Counted from the stretch's first letter, positions 28,817 to 38,171 are shown. The stretch: 64,000 nucleotides of DNA from Sphingobacterium bovistauri (GCF_020295405.1 NZ_JADEYP010000013.1:37826-101825); one strand, 5' to 3'. The notes: generated by a model from the letters alone, not told the origin. Program-made: numbers and translations.

Positions 28817-28824
28817 TACTTTTG
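28817..28824 (+). promoter_or_regulatory. Promoter (-7 element) of the fimbrillin cassette
   Basis: TACTTTTG followed by CGCCC is a perfect and very typical strong Bacteroidota -7 element. Nineteen bases upstream is TTTT (28794-28797), a three-of-four match to the -33 TTTG. The start site would be near 28831, giving a leader of about 117 bases before the small protein. Confidence 0.7.
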
Positions 28825-28889
28825 CGCCCTAAGTAAAAATCACAAATAATCTCTTAGACACTCAACTAATAGAGATTTACACATTAACT

Positions 28890-28910
28890 ATGAAAAATAA
28901 ACCAAATTAA
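28890..28910 (+). promoter_or_regulatory. Six-codon leader reading frame in the fimbrillin leader RNA
   Basis: ATG, five codons (Lys-Asn-Lys-Pro-Asn) and TAA lie in the predicted leader. The end overlaps the left arm of a 7-bp inverted repeat (CCAAATT at 28902-28908, AATTTGG at 28928-28934). It may be a chance frame or a translated leader. Confidence 0.25.
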
Positions 28911-28947
28911 CAATCCGCAGGGATGATAATTTGGCAATTCGATTAAA

Positions 28948-29115
28948 ATGAAAAAACAGTATATCACACCTAGCATTACTATGCTTTCTATTGAAATAGA
29001 GGACACTATTTCAAATTCATCTATTAGCACTTTAAAAATAGTAGAAGACAACACTATGGTTAGAGAAGAATGGTTAGACGATTCTTCTGATGAAAAAATT
29101 ATCAATTGGTTTTAA
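28948..29115 (+). CDS. 55-residue small protein upstream of fimbrillin
   Basis: Begins MKKQYITPSITMLSIEIED and ends EKIINWF. This start (MKK, aromatic, Pro, then hydrophobic-acidic alternation) is a pattern I know from small unannotated proteins preceding fimbrillin and other surface-protein genes in Bacteroidota. It has no signal peptide, cysteine or transmembrane segment, and is acidic in its second half. It is followed after 14 bases by the fimbrillin gene. Its function is unknown. A RiPP-like precursor was considered, but no maturation enzyme is nearby. Confidence 0.7.
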   Translation: MKKQYITPSITMLSIEIEDTISNSSISTLKIVEDNTMVREEWLDDSSDEKIINWF

Positions 29116-29129
29116 TTTAAGAAGAGAAA

Positions 29130-30854
29130 ATGAAAAATCTTAACATACTATTTATTACAATCATACTACTAAACACTGTCTTTCTTTTTTCATGCCAAAA
29201 GAATTCTTCTGAAAACAACAGTCCTGTAGAAAATACAATCATAAAAATTAGTATACCAAAAGTTAGCAATACGTCTGAGTCTAATCTAATGGCCAGCGTT
29301 CCAAATTCAAATACACAACAAGAACAAGTCATTCATTTGGAAGACGGAATTATTGCTTTTGCAACTTTAACTTCTAATAAAAACAATAATTTAAAAAGCG
29401 TTAATAAGAATGCTAATACTGGGGTACTTCCTCAACATTCAGATTTAACACCTGAAACTAAGTATAGTTTATATGTTTACAATGTAGATGGCACATACGT
29501 TGATCATCGCGAATATATCGCTGGGCAAGAAAACAGCACACCTGCACTAAGTGTATCAGGAGGAAGAGATTTTATTTTTGTAGCATTTTCGGTCAATAGC
29601 AAGACATCTCTTCCTACACTCGAGAACTATAACAATCTATCAACAGCTAAATTAAAAGATATCACAGAAGATTTGATGTATTTTAAAGAACGTATTAGCA
29701 TAATAGCCTCACAAGAAAATACGCTAAGCATTATATTGAAACATCAATTTTCTTCAATAACAACAACTGTAAAACTTTCACAGGAAGATGGTCAAGATAT
29801 TCCTAGTACAGACATTAGAAACATATACAATGTAAATGACCTTGTCTTCAGCAACATCTCATCTTCTGCAACATTAAGTTTGAATGACAACTCAATCGTC
29901 TTTGCACAACCTTCAACCCAGACGACTAAAAGAGCATTATTTAACAAAACTGCACCAGATTACTTAACCTCTCAAAAACAAAAATCAACATTGCCTACAA
30001 TCTTGATTTCCCCCAACACTACCACAGCAAAAGTTACTATCCCTGCCATAACGATTACAGAAGGAACTAATGAGCATACTTTAGGTAATATACCTATTGA
30101 AAACATCAAAATCACACCAGGATATAGATATAATTTAACGATAAAAATATACAAGCCGTCAACAACTCCAGGTACTATTACAAACGATGTAAACACACCT
30201 GCGCTTAATAATCACGAATTCTCTAGATCAGTACCGGCTGAAACAGCAACTGACACTTACTACAGGTACAATTCAGCAGCTGATCTTACATATGGATTAA
30301 CCGTAGATATTCATGAATTAGACAACTCTTTTAATTTAATTATTAATGATAGACCAATAGCTATATTATCCACAACGAGTGAGGTAATTGAACATGAAAC
30401 ATCCACAGCTCCATCCTATGAAATTGAGTTTCAGTCTGCCTTTAGAGCTGCAGCTGGTAATAAAGCTAATATTCAATTTAAAGACAATAACATGTACGAT
30501 CATTATTTAAATAGCACAGGACAAAGAATAGCGGGCTACGCAATCAATGGTGGGGTTACCAATAGTTCTTCTGTTCCATCAATTTGGTCTGTGATAGGTG
30601 AACTCAAACACCCTACTATACGCGTTGTTATCTCTCCTTCAGGAAAAGTGTCATTATTTGGAGCAAAATCATCAAAAGCGCCACTTGAGCCTCTCACATT
30701 TAGATCTGATAGTAGTATACCGAATCCTTATAGCGCCATCAAATTGCAGGATGTCGTATGGAATAAAAATAGCACAAATACCATTGCTATTACACAGAAA
30801 AAAGACGGTGCTACAGTAATAAAAGGTACCGTTAGAGGTTTCAAAGCTCAATAA
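29130..30854 (+). CDS. Fimbrillin-like (FimA/Mfa-type) lipoprotein
   Basis: 574 residues with a lipoprotein signal (LFSC, Cys21). Two beta-sandwich domains follow. The first has the pattern TPETKYSLYVYNVDGTYVDHREY, typical of fimbrillin N-domains, the second starts around residue 340. Other fimbrillin-type segments are FIFVAFSVNSKT and GYRYNLTIKIY. In type V pili such lipoproteins are exported and assembled on the surface by strand exchange after protease trimming. The usual FimB/Mfa2 anchor, tip genes and regulators are absent here, so it may be an orphan adhesin. Confidence 0.75.
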   Translation: MKNLNILFITIILLNTVFLFSCQKNSSENNSPVENTIIKISIPKVSNTSESNLMASVPNSNTQQEQVIHLEDGIIAFATLTSNKNNNLKSVNKNANTGVLPQHSDLTPETKYSLYVYNVDGTYVDHREYIAGQENSTPALSVSGGRDFIFVAFSVNSKTSLPTLENYNNLSTAKLKDITEDLMYFKERISIIASQENTLSIILKHQFSSITTTVKLSQEDGQDIPSTDIRNIYNVNDLVFSNISSSATLSLNDNSIVFAQPSTQTTKRALFNKTAPDYLTSQKQKSTLPTILISPNTTTAKVTIPAITITEGTNEHTLGNIPIENIKITPGYRYNLTIKIYKPSTTPGTITNDVNTPALNNHEFSRSVPAETATDTYYRYNSAADLTYGLTVDIHELDNSFNLIINDRPIAILSTTSEVIEHETSTAPSYEIEFQSAFRAAAGNKANIQFKDNNMYDHYLNSTGQRIAGYAINGGVTNSSSVPSIWSVIGELKHPTIRVVISPSGKVSLFGAKSSKAPLEPLTFRSDSSIPNPYSAIKLQDVVWNKNSTNTIAITQKKDGATVIKGTVRGFKAQ

Positions 30855-30880
30855 AAGAACAAACGCATTAATGCACAACA

Positions 30881-30935
30881 AACAATCCGCCCTATAATAA
30901 TATTCAGTAAAATTATACTGTTAGGTCGGATTGTT
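30881..30935 (+). terminator. Large hairpin after the fimbrillin gene
   Basis: AACAATCCG (30881-30889) pairs with CGGATTGTT (30927-30935). Inner arms CCTA/TAGG and AATAAT/ATTATA-like segments extend it to an imperfect 55-base hairpin. It lies 26 bases after the stop. No clear T-run follows. The right arm also matches a sequence in the leader (see findings). Confidence 0.55.
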
Positions 30936-31385
30936 AATGATATCAAAACCACAACTCTAATTTACCTTTAGTATCATAGGGTTCGCTGAATTTAGGATAC
31001 CTATTCTTAATTCAATTAACTGGGCTATTGACTATTCCCTCCTCTCTAATATTCCTCGTATATACCATCTATAGCCTTTTCAATTTTTCAAAAAATTAAG
31101 GTAATTTCATATTTATAAGTGACCTCCCTATAAAACACTTTTACAACTTGATATTGAGTTAAAATTCTACCTCCTTTTTAATCTTAAAATATGTTAATCA
31201 TGAGAACTAATTCAACTAAAAACCAAGGTTAATTTTTAATTAAAAACAACACAAAGAACTACCTGAACTTCCCTTTTGTAATAAATTATTCCCTTAAAAC
31301 AGTGATTTTTTAACTCAATATTTATTCTCATTTTTGATATGCAATCAAAATTCTAAAAGTTTACCAAGAATAATAATCAATCTTC
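30936..31385. other. Gap before the immunity array
   Basis: About 450 A+T-rich bases with no protein-like frame. A short inverted repeat (TTTTGAT 31332-31338, ATCAAAA 31344-31350) lies 36 bases before the first array gene and may belong to its promoter. Otherwise nothing is recognised. Confidence 0.5.
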
Positions 31386-33944
31386 ATGGCGCATCGCATT
31401 TACATCTATAATATTGATTTCTCTACAGGAGAAAGCTACCCAAATTATCTAGGCGAGTGGAATTATGAACTACCTCCCTTATTGTTACCCTTATTTGGAC
31501 ATAATATTCGTTCAAAAAGATCACAATTATACGCAGATCGCAAACAAGGAATTGAATTATTAAGGCAATTTTATGATTTATTAGCTGAAGTATATCAATT
31601 AAATAGCAATGCTACTTTTACAGAAGCAGTTCATCAAATGTTTACTTTATTAGAAGAATTACCTTTTAATACCTTCCTAATAGAAGGAAGAGATGTATTT
31701 AATATGAACGAAGAAAGTCACAGCAGCCAGGCTAAAGATTGGGTGTTACAGATTAAAGAAAATATTACACTATTTGAAAAGGCAATCTCAACTAGAAGCT
31801 TAGATGTATTAACAGATTTTGTAAAAAGTTTTGGTTACGAATCTTTTCTAGACGCCTTACAAACGGAGTGGATTAATTATGGTTTAGGTTATTGGAACGA
31901 TGTAATCTACAAAGAAGTGTATACAGAAGTTTTCATCGAAAATGATTTAAAAGGTTTAAAAGATCTGAAAAATAACATCATTGTTCCTGCGCAATACCAT
32001 GAAATATATGAATTTGAGTTTAATACTGCAATTGTTCAGAAGGACAACAAATTTGGATACATCAATGATCGTGGTTTCGAAATTATAAAACCTATTTATG
32101 ATGAAGCTTTTGATGTATTTGAGATTTATGGTATTCATTCTGATGATATTTTTTCTACATTAAAAGTAGCTATCATCGTACGCAATGGTGCCTATGGATT
32201 AATCAATATTGAGAATAGTCTGATACTCATTCCTACAGCATATGATAACTTGGAATGGTTAAATCATCAATATTTTAATGCTAAAAAAGGTAATTCTTAT
32301 CAGCTAATTGACTTTCAAAATCATGTCATCATCAACCAAGAAAACTTGGAACCCTATGAGCATGAATATCCCAATTTATTTTTCAAAAAAGTAAAAGGAA
32401 GCTCAAAACGTGATTACTTTTCTTATTCTGGGGTTTATCTAGGTTCTTTCGTGGAAGATTCTTTGGTTGCATTGGCGAATCAACATTATTATGCTAAACA
32501 AAATAAATGGCAAAAAAAGATTGTAATTATTCAACCGAATGGTCATTTGTTAGCGGAAGATGTAGATCAAATTCTTTTCTCTGACAATTATCAAACTTTA
32601 GCTTACAAAAAAGAAAAACAATGGTTTTTGTACGATACAAAGTCGGAAAAACATGTAGCAACATCAGAAGTTATTTCGCATGCTCATTTCGATCAGATTA
32701 ATCATTATGTGAAAGATTTATTTGTTTTAACAACTGCTGTTGGTATTGGTATGTACGATGCTAAAAACGATAAATGGTTAATTGCTCCCGATGAAAACAT
32801 CAAAAAAGTTCAGCATTTAGACAACGAATTTCTAAAAATAACATATAAAACTGGAATGAAATATTGGGATGCTAACACTCATTTTTTGAGTCCAATTTAT
32901 AACCATGTTTCAGAAACTTATGATCGCAATCGATATCAAGTTCTTATTTATAAAGAGGATGAATTGTTGGTTTTACAGCCCGATAATGAACTGAGAACTA
33001 TTACCTCAGCAGAAATAGGTCATCTGTACAATCATGCCAATCGACTACCAACAGAAGATAAAACTGCTTTCGAACAATTTTTTCAAAAATGGAAAACGAA
33101 ACAAGGAATTGACTTTTACACTCTTTTTGATGAAGATACGCTGTATCAAATGGGATTGAATTTTATTAGAGAAAATAATATTTCAGAAGCCAAAGCTGTC
33201 TATGAAATAGGAGCTTCTCGCAATCATGCTAAAATCATGACCGAACTAGGCATTATGTATGCTGATGAAGAGAATGTAGATTTTTATGATGTATCCAAAG
33301 CAAATGAACTGTACAAAAAAGCTTCTACCTTAAATAATAAAGATGCTTGGAACAATTTAGGATACCATTATCAGAATGGATATGGATTTGAGCAAGATAC
33401 GCAAAAGGCAATTGAAGCCTACACGCAAGCTGGAAATTTGGGTAATGGACTAGGTTGGACGAATTTAGGTGATTTGTATTATTTTGGCGAATTGGTAGAA
33501 AAAGACTTGGATATTGCTTTAGCGTATTACTTAAAAGCTTCCAAACTGCATGAAACCAATTATGACAAGCTTACGTATATCTATTACCAAAAAGACGAGC
33601 ATAAAAAAGTGTTAACCTACTTGAAAAAAGATTACGCAGAAGCATATTCACCCATTTATTATGCAATTATGTACGAAGAAGGGCTTGGTGGTTTAAAAAT
33701 AAATATTGCAAAAGCCATTTCATATTTCGAAAAAGCAATGAACATCATGGAATATCCGCATGCTGTAAAACAGCTTTTATTTCATTATCGAAAAGAATCA
33801 GAATTTGAAAATGAGGAAAAGTTTGAAGTATGGTTGCAGTACGCTGAAATAAACGAAATTGAAATTGATAAAGTTTTATTAGGTATAGAAGGTAAACAAA
33901 AACAATCCCTTCTGAAAAGATTATTTAAACAGAAAAAAGAATAA
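31386..33944 (+). CDS. WG-repeat and Sel1-repeat protein heading the immunity array
   Basis: 852 residues, no signal peptide. The N-terminal domain (about 1-190, starting AHRIYIYNIDFSTGESYPNY) resembles an immunity-associated domain, possibly DUF7822. WG-type repeats follow (about 200-480; for example KFGYINDRGFEIIKPIYDE and AYGLINIENSLILIPTAYD). Sel1/TPR-like helical repeats lie at about 600-800 (AWNNLGYHYQNGYGFEQDT, GWTNLGDLYYFGELVEKD). WG and Sel1 repeats mediate protein contacts. As the first of many immunity-type genes it may be a large immunity protein or scaffold. The following SUKH gene starts 2 bases later. Confidence 0.8.
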   Translation: MAHRIYIYNIDFSTGESYPNYLGEWNYELPPLLLPLFGHNIRSKRSQLYADRKQGIELLRQFYDLLAEVYQLNSNATFTEAVHQMFTLLEELPFNTFLIEGRDVFNMNEESHSSQAKDWVLQIKENITLFEKAISTRSLDVLTDFVKSFGYESFLDALQTEWINYGLGYWNDVIYKEVYTEVFIENDLKGLKDLKNNIIVPAQYHEIYEFEFNTAIVQKDNKFGYINDRGFEIIKPIYDEAFDVFEIYGIHSDDIFSTLKVAIIVRNGAYGLINIENSLILIPTAYDNLEWLNHQYFNAKKGNSYQLIDFQNHVIINQENLEPYEHEYPNLFFKKVKGSSKRDYFSYSGVYLGSFVEDSLVALANQHYYAKQNKWQKKIVIIQPNGHLLAEDVDQILFSDNYQTLAYKKEKQWFLYDTKSEKHVATSEVISHAHFDQINHYVKDLFVLTTAVGIGMYDAKNDKWLIAPDENIKKVQHLDNEFLKITYKTGMKYWDANTHFLSPIYNHVSETYDRNRYQVLIYKEDELLVLQPDNELRTITSAEIGHLYNHANRLPTEDKTAFEQFFQKWKTKQGIDFYTLFDEDTLYQMGLNFIRENNISEAKAVYEIGASRNHAKIMTELGIMYADEENVDFYDVSKANELYKKASTLNNKDAWNNLGYHYQNGYGFEQDTQKAIEAYTQAGNLGNGLGWTNLGDLYYFGELVEKDLDIALAYYLKASKLHETNYDKLTYIYYQKDEHKKVLTYLKKDYAEAYSPIYYAIMYEEGLGGLKINIAKAISYFEKAMNIMEYPHAVKQLLFHYRKESEFENEEKFEVWLQYAEINEIEIDKVLLGIEGKQKQSLLKRLFKQKKE

Positions 33945-33946
33945 AA

Positions 33947-34507
33947 ATGAAAGCTACAACAGTATTTATTAAATCAATAGAAACTTTAAAAAGTTGGATT
34001 ACCAACGGTAAAGTTGTTTTGGAAACCAAAAAGTGGAAAGATGGTTTAGAAATTACAGCGTCAGAAGAATTGAATTTTAAGGTAGAAAGAATTTCTAATG
34101 TTGAGTTAGAAGAAATTAAATCCTACACGAATCACTCACTTCCAGAGTCGTATTATCATTTTCTTCAAGAAATTGGTGCAGGATCGTTCTTTTTTTCTAA
34201 ATATATCGATGGTTTTGATATGTACAATTTAGCACAGTTAAAAGAATACAACACGCTGTTTCAACAAGAAATTGAAGATTGCGAAGAAGAAGTGAAAGAT
34301 CAATTTATAATTATCGGATCTCATCTTTGTATGGGCGATTGGATGGGATTTTGTACCACAAAAAAAGAAGAAAAAAACTTTGATGTGTATTGTCACGAAT
34401 ATCCAATTGACGATTATGTAGCGACTTCAGATGAACTCAACTCTTGGCGTACATTTGAAGAATGGCTGATAAAAGCTGTAGAAACTAAGGGAAGTGAAAC
34501 ATTATAA
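33947..34507 (+). CDS. SMI1/KNR4 (SUKH) immunity-type protein
   Basis: 186 residues. The SUKH core is visible from about residue 55: ELEEIKSYTNHSLPESYYHF, LQEIGAGSFF, a middle strand with FIIIGSHLCMGDWMGF, and the closing helix WRTFEEWLIKAVE. SUKH proteins neutralise diverse nuclease toxins of contact-dependent systems by direct binding in the cytoplasm. The cognate toxin is not in the window. It is linked to the WG/Sel1 gene by a 2-base spacer. Confidence 0.85.
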   Translation: MKATTVFIKSIETLKSWITNGKVVLETKKWKDGLEITASEELNFKVERISNVELEEIKSYTNHSLPESYYHFLQEIGAGSFFFSKYIDGFDMYNLAQLKEYNTLFQQEIEDCEEEVKDQFIIIGSHLCMGDWMGFCTTKKEEKNFDVYCHEYPIDDYVATSDELNSWRTFEEWLIKAVETKGSETL

Positions 34508-34572
34508 CTGTTGGTAACCCCTACGTATCAACGAGTAATGTTTATTTTTAAAAGAATATAAAAACATATAGA

Positions 34573-34902
34573 ATGAAAGTAATCTTGGATAAGGAAGGTT
34601 ACAAAGAACTCATTGTCCCTGAAGAATATAAACTCTTAACCGAATACTTTAGCACAGATATTCAATCTGTTGGTGGCGAATATGAGTTAATGTTACTTCA
34701 TCAGTTTCAGGAAAGTGATAAAGATTATCAAGAAATTGGAGTCGGAAATGCTTTCCCTTTAATCTTCAAAAAAGATTCTGTCACGATTGAAAATATGTTT
34801 ACGGATAAATTACTTAGTGATATTCCAATAGATTTTTATGAGAAATGTCTGCAATCTTGGATTGAAATAAAAAATATAAATGATGAAAGAAACAATAAAT
34901 GA
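34573..34902 (+). CDS. Small array protein, first member of a duplicated module
   Basis: 109 residues of unrecognised family. It is clearly homologous to the protein at 50959-51264: both share MKVI(L/F)D, YKELI, EEYxLLxEYF, GGEYEL, IGVxNAF, IENMFTDK and FYEKCL. It is probably a cytoplasmic immunity protein. The next gene overlaps its end by 23 bases. Downstream (35516-35695) lies a truncated copy of the gene that follows the paralogue, so this is one end of a duplicated and then disrupted module. Confidence 0.75.
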   Translation: MKVILDKEGYKELIVPEEYKLLTEYFSTDIQSVGGEYELMLLHQFQESDKDYQEIGVGNAFPLIFKKDSVTIENMFTDKLLSDIPIDFYEKCLQSWIEIKNINDERNNK

Positions 34903-35494
34903 ATTACTCAATAAATTGGACGAAAGTCTAAACAGTAGTTCTTTATATCTTTTTTTTGAGGAAGAAAATACGGTGAATTATACAATCTCTGATTTCTTAT
35001 TAGAAAAATTCAAAAGTGGTGAATTTCATCAAGCTTTAGTACAAAGCGATTGCGATAGAGGTTTTGACAATTATGTCGAACTTTTAATTGAGAATGATGT
35101 ATTAAGAAGAAAAGTATTATCGGGAACAACTTACAATGGGGAGACCAATTTGGCTCTTTACCCTATTTCAGAAGCTGATGCTAAGAAATACATAATCGAA
35201 TTATTAACAGGAAATGGTCAAAATTTTTCAAAAACGATTAATGGGAAATTCGTTTCTATTGAAGAAGCAGAAATCCTAACGAATCATTTTTTTCAATTTT
35301 TTGAACCATCTAAGGAAGAAGTATTGTTTTATCAAGTCATTCCTAATTTTTTATGGAAAGTTAATGACATTGATGAAAACTTAGCTCATTTAGGTTTTTT
35401 CGAAGGACATCATAAAGATTTTGTATTAATCATTCAAAGCACAAAGAAGCAAAAAATCAACCTCCATATACTATTAACAAATGGTTATGGATAA
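34880..35494 (+). CDS. Array protein of unknown family
   Basis: 204 residues (a second Met follows immediately, so 34883 is possible). Acidic, soluble, no motif recognised. It ends FVLIIQSTKKQKINLHILLT, a beta hairpin. It overlaps the previous gene by 23 bases, suggesting translational coupling. It occupies the place between the 109-residue gene and the truncated DUF4303-like remnant, a gene not present in the paralogous module at 50.9-52.1 kb, so it may have been inserted there. Immunity function is inferred from context only. Confidence 0.7.
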   Translation: MMKETINELLNKLDESLNSSSLYLFFEEENTVNYTISDFLLEKFKSGEFHQALVQSDCDRGFDNYVELLIENDVLRRKVLSGTTYNGETNLALYPISEADAKKYIIELLTGNGQNFSKTINGKFVSIEEAEILTNHFFQFFEPSKEEVLFYQVIPNFLWKVNDIDENLAHLGFFEGHHKDFVLIIQSTKKQKINLHILLTNGYG

Positions 35495-35515
35495 TAAATT
35501 TTTAAAAACAAAAGT

Positions 35516-35695
35516 ATGCAAGAAGAACATTCGACCATAAAACTGACAAAAAATGAAACTTTAGAAATGATAATGGCTTTAGACAAAATTGTCGTTTCAT
35601 TGGATAAAATTAAAACCCATTTGACCTATACATATACCTCAACACAAAACCATGACAAGGCACTAAGCAATTATCTTACTACTGGAATTTTTTAA
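35516..35695 (+). pseudogene. Truncated copy of the DUF4303-like array gene
   Basis: A 59-codon frame. ALDKIVVSLDKIKTH matches KLDQMVVSFDKIKSH of the 51261-52121 protein in order and position (residues 15-40), after which similarity stops and the frame ends. It is therefore the 5' end of a paralogue that has lost its last 230 or so codons. It follows the 109-residue paralogue and an inserted gene. Confidence 0.7.
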
Positions 35696-35811
35696 AAAAA
35701 TCGAAGAAATAGCTTAATCTCCTTCCGCTAAAAATAGCTGATTCTTGGGATTGTTTATGCTGCTTAGATTCCTAAAATTTGTAAGATTATACACATATCA
35801 TTTTTTCAACC

Positions 35812-36747
35812 ATGAAAAGCTTAAAGGCACCTATTCTACTCCTAGCATTAATATCATTCGCTTCCGCCTTTGCGCAAACGCAAGATGAACTGTCTACGCC
35901 CATAAATAACAGCACTATAAATAGTATCATTGGCGTTGACCGTGATTTAAAATTCATCCTACTTGTGGAACAGAATAATGCTTACTTCTTAAGTCTAAAG
36001 TCAGCAGATATGCTTGAAATAAGAGATAACACCATCTATTTAACAAGGCCCGATAATCAATTTAGCTCTTTTAAATTTGATATTAGCAATACACAATTAA
36101 ATATTTACCTCACCCCTGAACGTCAGCAAGAATTGGAAATTAAAACCTACAAAATTTTAAGTGAGGATATTGAGTCAATCGTATTTGACCTGTTTATAGA
36201 TACACCAGAAAAGTTGAATACCGTAATGGCCAATCAGGATAGGTTTCCTTATCAGTTTCACTTCCTGCTGAGTTCTTATTACGCATTTGAGATCCCTTAT
36301 GTAGAAAACATCAATAACCTATTTATAAGAACGATGCTGGCAGATAGTAATTATGAACTGGCAAAGGAAGTTTACAAAAAATTATACAGCCCAAAAGATG
36401 CTAATACCTATTTTGATAAAGAATTGGACAGCTCTTTCGATAATTTGTTGATTCATGCCATTGAAGCGGAGGATATAGCGTTGCTTAGCAGCATCCCTGA
36501 CTCCTATTTTGAAGATCATATTCAGCTTAATACGAATATAAGCATTTCCTACTTAGGCTATGCTGTTCTTCAGCATAAGAAAAAAGCGATGTTATTCCTT
36601 AGTAAAAAAAGCGCACAGCCCGAATATATAATTATAGATACCTCTAGAAATAAAAAGTATACCTATCAGAATCTTCCAGAACTTGTGCGAGACGAGGATG
36701 CCTTACTCGATTATTATGAGATCCTATACAAGAAAAGAAACTATTAG
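35812..36747 (+). CDS. Secreted protein of unknown function
   Basis: 311 residues with a cleavable signal peptide (MKSLKAPILLLALISFASAF, then AQT). The rest is beta-rich at first (about 40-115) and helical later (about 125-290), with ankyrin-like helices such as DNLLIHAIEAEDIALLSSI. No family is recognised. It and the next gene differ in codon style from their neighbours and start a separate unit after a 116-base gap. It may be an envelope-located immunity protein, or cargo unrelated to the array. Confidence 0.65.
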   Translation: MKSLKAPILLLALISFASAFAQTQDELSTPINNSTINSIIGVDRDLKFILLVEQNNAYFLSLKSADMLEIRDNTIYLTRPDNQFSSFKFDISNTQLNIYLTPERQQELEIKTYKILSEDIESIVFDLFIDTPEKLNTVMANQDRFPYQFHFLLSSYYAFEIPYVENINNLFIRTMLADSNYELAKEVYKKLYSPKDANTYFDKELDSSFDNLLIHAIEAEDIALLSSIPDSYFEDHIQLNTNISISYLGYAVLQHKKKAMLFLSKKSAQPEYIIIDTSRNKKYTYQNLPELVRDEDALLDYYEILYKKRNY

Positions 36748-36784
36748 TTCACTATTGTTAATGCATGATAAAAGCTTAAACAAA

Positions 36785-37441
36785 ATGAAAAATATAAGTC
36801 CTGCTATACTGTGTATTATACTGCTCCTTTGCTATGGAGCATGTAAGGAAAGAAAAGCAAGCAGCGCTATAGATATCACTTGGAAAGACAGTGTTGCGGG
36901 AGATTTTAGTTTTACTGAACAATGGAGCTACCCAGAGGGTGTTTATAAGAATAAATTCGGGCAATTAAGTTGTGACGGTATTTGTCCTCCAGAAACAGAT
37001 CTGATGAAAGACGAAAATGGCAAAATTTATGAAGACTCATTGCAAGCTTTTTACAAGGTAGTAGATACCACACATATTTACTCCACAATGCAATCTCAAA
37101 GTACTGCGATAGAATTTACAGATCCTACACAAATGACAGCAGAACGCATCGATAAAGATACAATAGAAGCCTTTACAAGGCTCAATAGTGCTACACATAG
37201 CGCACTAAAAATCAAAATCATAAAAGATCACTATTTTATACCTACGGTAGAATTAATAAGTATTCATGTTGGAGATAAAATAATATATCCGTGCATTGAA
37301 GGAAAATTAGAAATGGATAAGATGTATTGGAAAAAAAGAATTATAAAAGCAAATTTCTCTTTTCTATTTTTTGATAAAGAACAGCCTAATAAACCCATTG
37401 AATGGAACGGTAAAATATTTTCCAAAATTGAATCCAATTAA
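36785..37441 (+). CDS. Lipoprotein of unknown function
   Basis: 218 residues from the ATG at 36785, which gives MKNISPAILCIILLLCYGAC with lipobox YGAC. An upstream in-frame ATG would overlap the previous gene and bury the signal. The mature part is beta-rich and has two Cys in QLSCDGICPPETD. It sits 37 bases after the secreted protein at 35812, and both would act in the periplasm or on the surface. It is a candidate immunity factor against an envelope-active toxin. The family is not recognised. Confidence 0.65.
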   Translation: MKNISPAILCIILLLCYGACKERKASSAIDITWKDSVAGDFSFTEQWSYPEGVYKNKFGQLSCDGICPPETDLMKDENGKIYEDSLQAFYKVVDTTHIYSTMQSQSTAIEFTDPTQMTAERIDKDTIEAFTRLNSATHSALKIKIIKDHYFIPTVELISIHVGDKIIYPCIEGKLEMDKMYWKKRIIKANFSFLFFDKEQPNKPIEWNGKIFSKIESN

Positions 37442-37467
37442 TATTGTAGGGACTTAAGTTATTAAAA

Positions 37468-38130
37468 ATGAATTCAGAATATTTAAAAAACTTGGTAAAG
37501 AAACTGAATTTTATAAAAAAATATATGGAGCACACCAAGATATGTCCCTTACATACAGCCATCTTTAACAACAGAAAGGTTAGATACTGCACAAAAAGAA
37601 CTAGGTATTATGTTTACAAAAGAATTGGTTGACCTATTAAACAATCAAACCTTGATGAATTAGAAATTGAAACGGCCAAATCCCTAAAAGAAATGTCGGC
37701 AGAAATTGAGCTCATTCTCGACTTCAAATGTATAAACACAGCATAATAGATATTGGTCACCCTAATTATAGGTATCAATACAAAGATTCTGAGATTTGGG
37801 TATTACCAAATAAAGTTAAATGAGGGTATTACCGTAAAAGTGAACGTCGATCTAAACACTTCTTCAAACAAATGGAAGTTGATCTTTACACTTTAACGAA
37901 TTGCAAGAAACTAATCTTTTACTCAGCTTTCTAGATATATAGTTAAAGAATGAAATTGTGACAATTTTTGCAGCACATAAAATTACAACAATGACAATTG
38001 AGGATCAAGGATAGGATTATAGACCAGATTTTAGTTTAGAACTGCAATTCAATCAAAATATAAACCTTCAACCGTGCAGGAATTTTAGTAGTTGAAAGTC
38101 GATTTTGTATTTAAATCCCAAAATAGGAAT
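37468..38130. pseudogene. Degenerate zone with SUKH gene remnants
   Basis: About 660 bases contain short protein-like fragments in different plus-strand frames. One reads KKLGKETEFYKKIYGAHQDM, another TTERLDTAQKELGIM then FTKELVDLLNN. The second looks like the start of a SUKH domain (S-L-T-x-E-x-L-D-x-A-Q-x-x-L-G). Fragments ELEIETAKSLKEMSAEIELI and VKVNVDLNTSSNKWKLIFTL follow. All are broken by stops and frameshifts. I read this as one or two decayed immunity genes. Confidence 0.5.
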
Positions 38131-38162
38131 TTAAGGAGTAACTTTTAAAAGCTACTCCTTAA
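38131..38162 (-). terminator. Hairpin after the DUF4870-like gene
   Basis: A perfect 10-bp stem (TTAAGGAGTA / TACTCCTTAA) with a 12-base loop starts 9 bases after the minus-strand stop at 38172. A T-rich tail follows on the plus strand, so it may act in both directions. Confidence 0.65.
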
Positions 38163-38171
38163 AATTTATTT

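Noticed and set aside
28948..29115. RiPP or bacteriocin precursor
   Set aside because: No radical SAM, dehydratase, peptidase-transporter or leader motif nearby; its start fits the small fimbrillin-associated protein pattern better.
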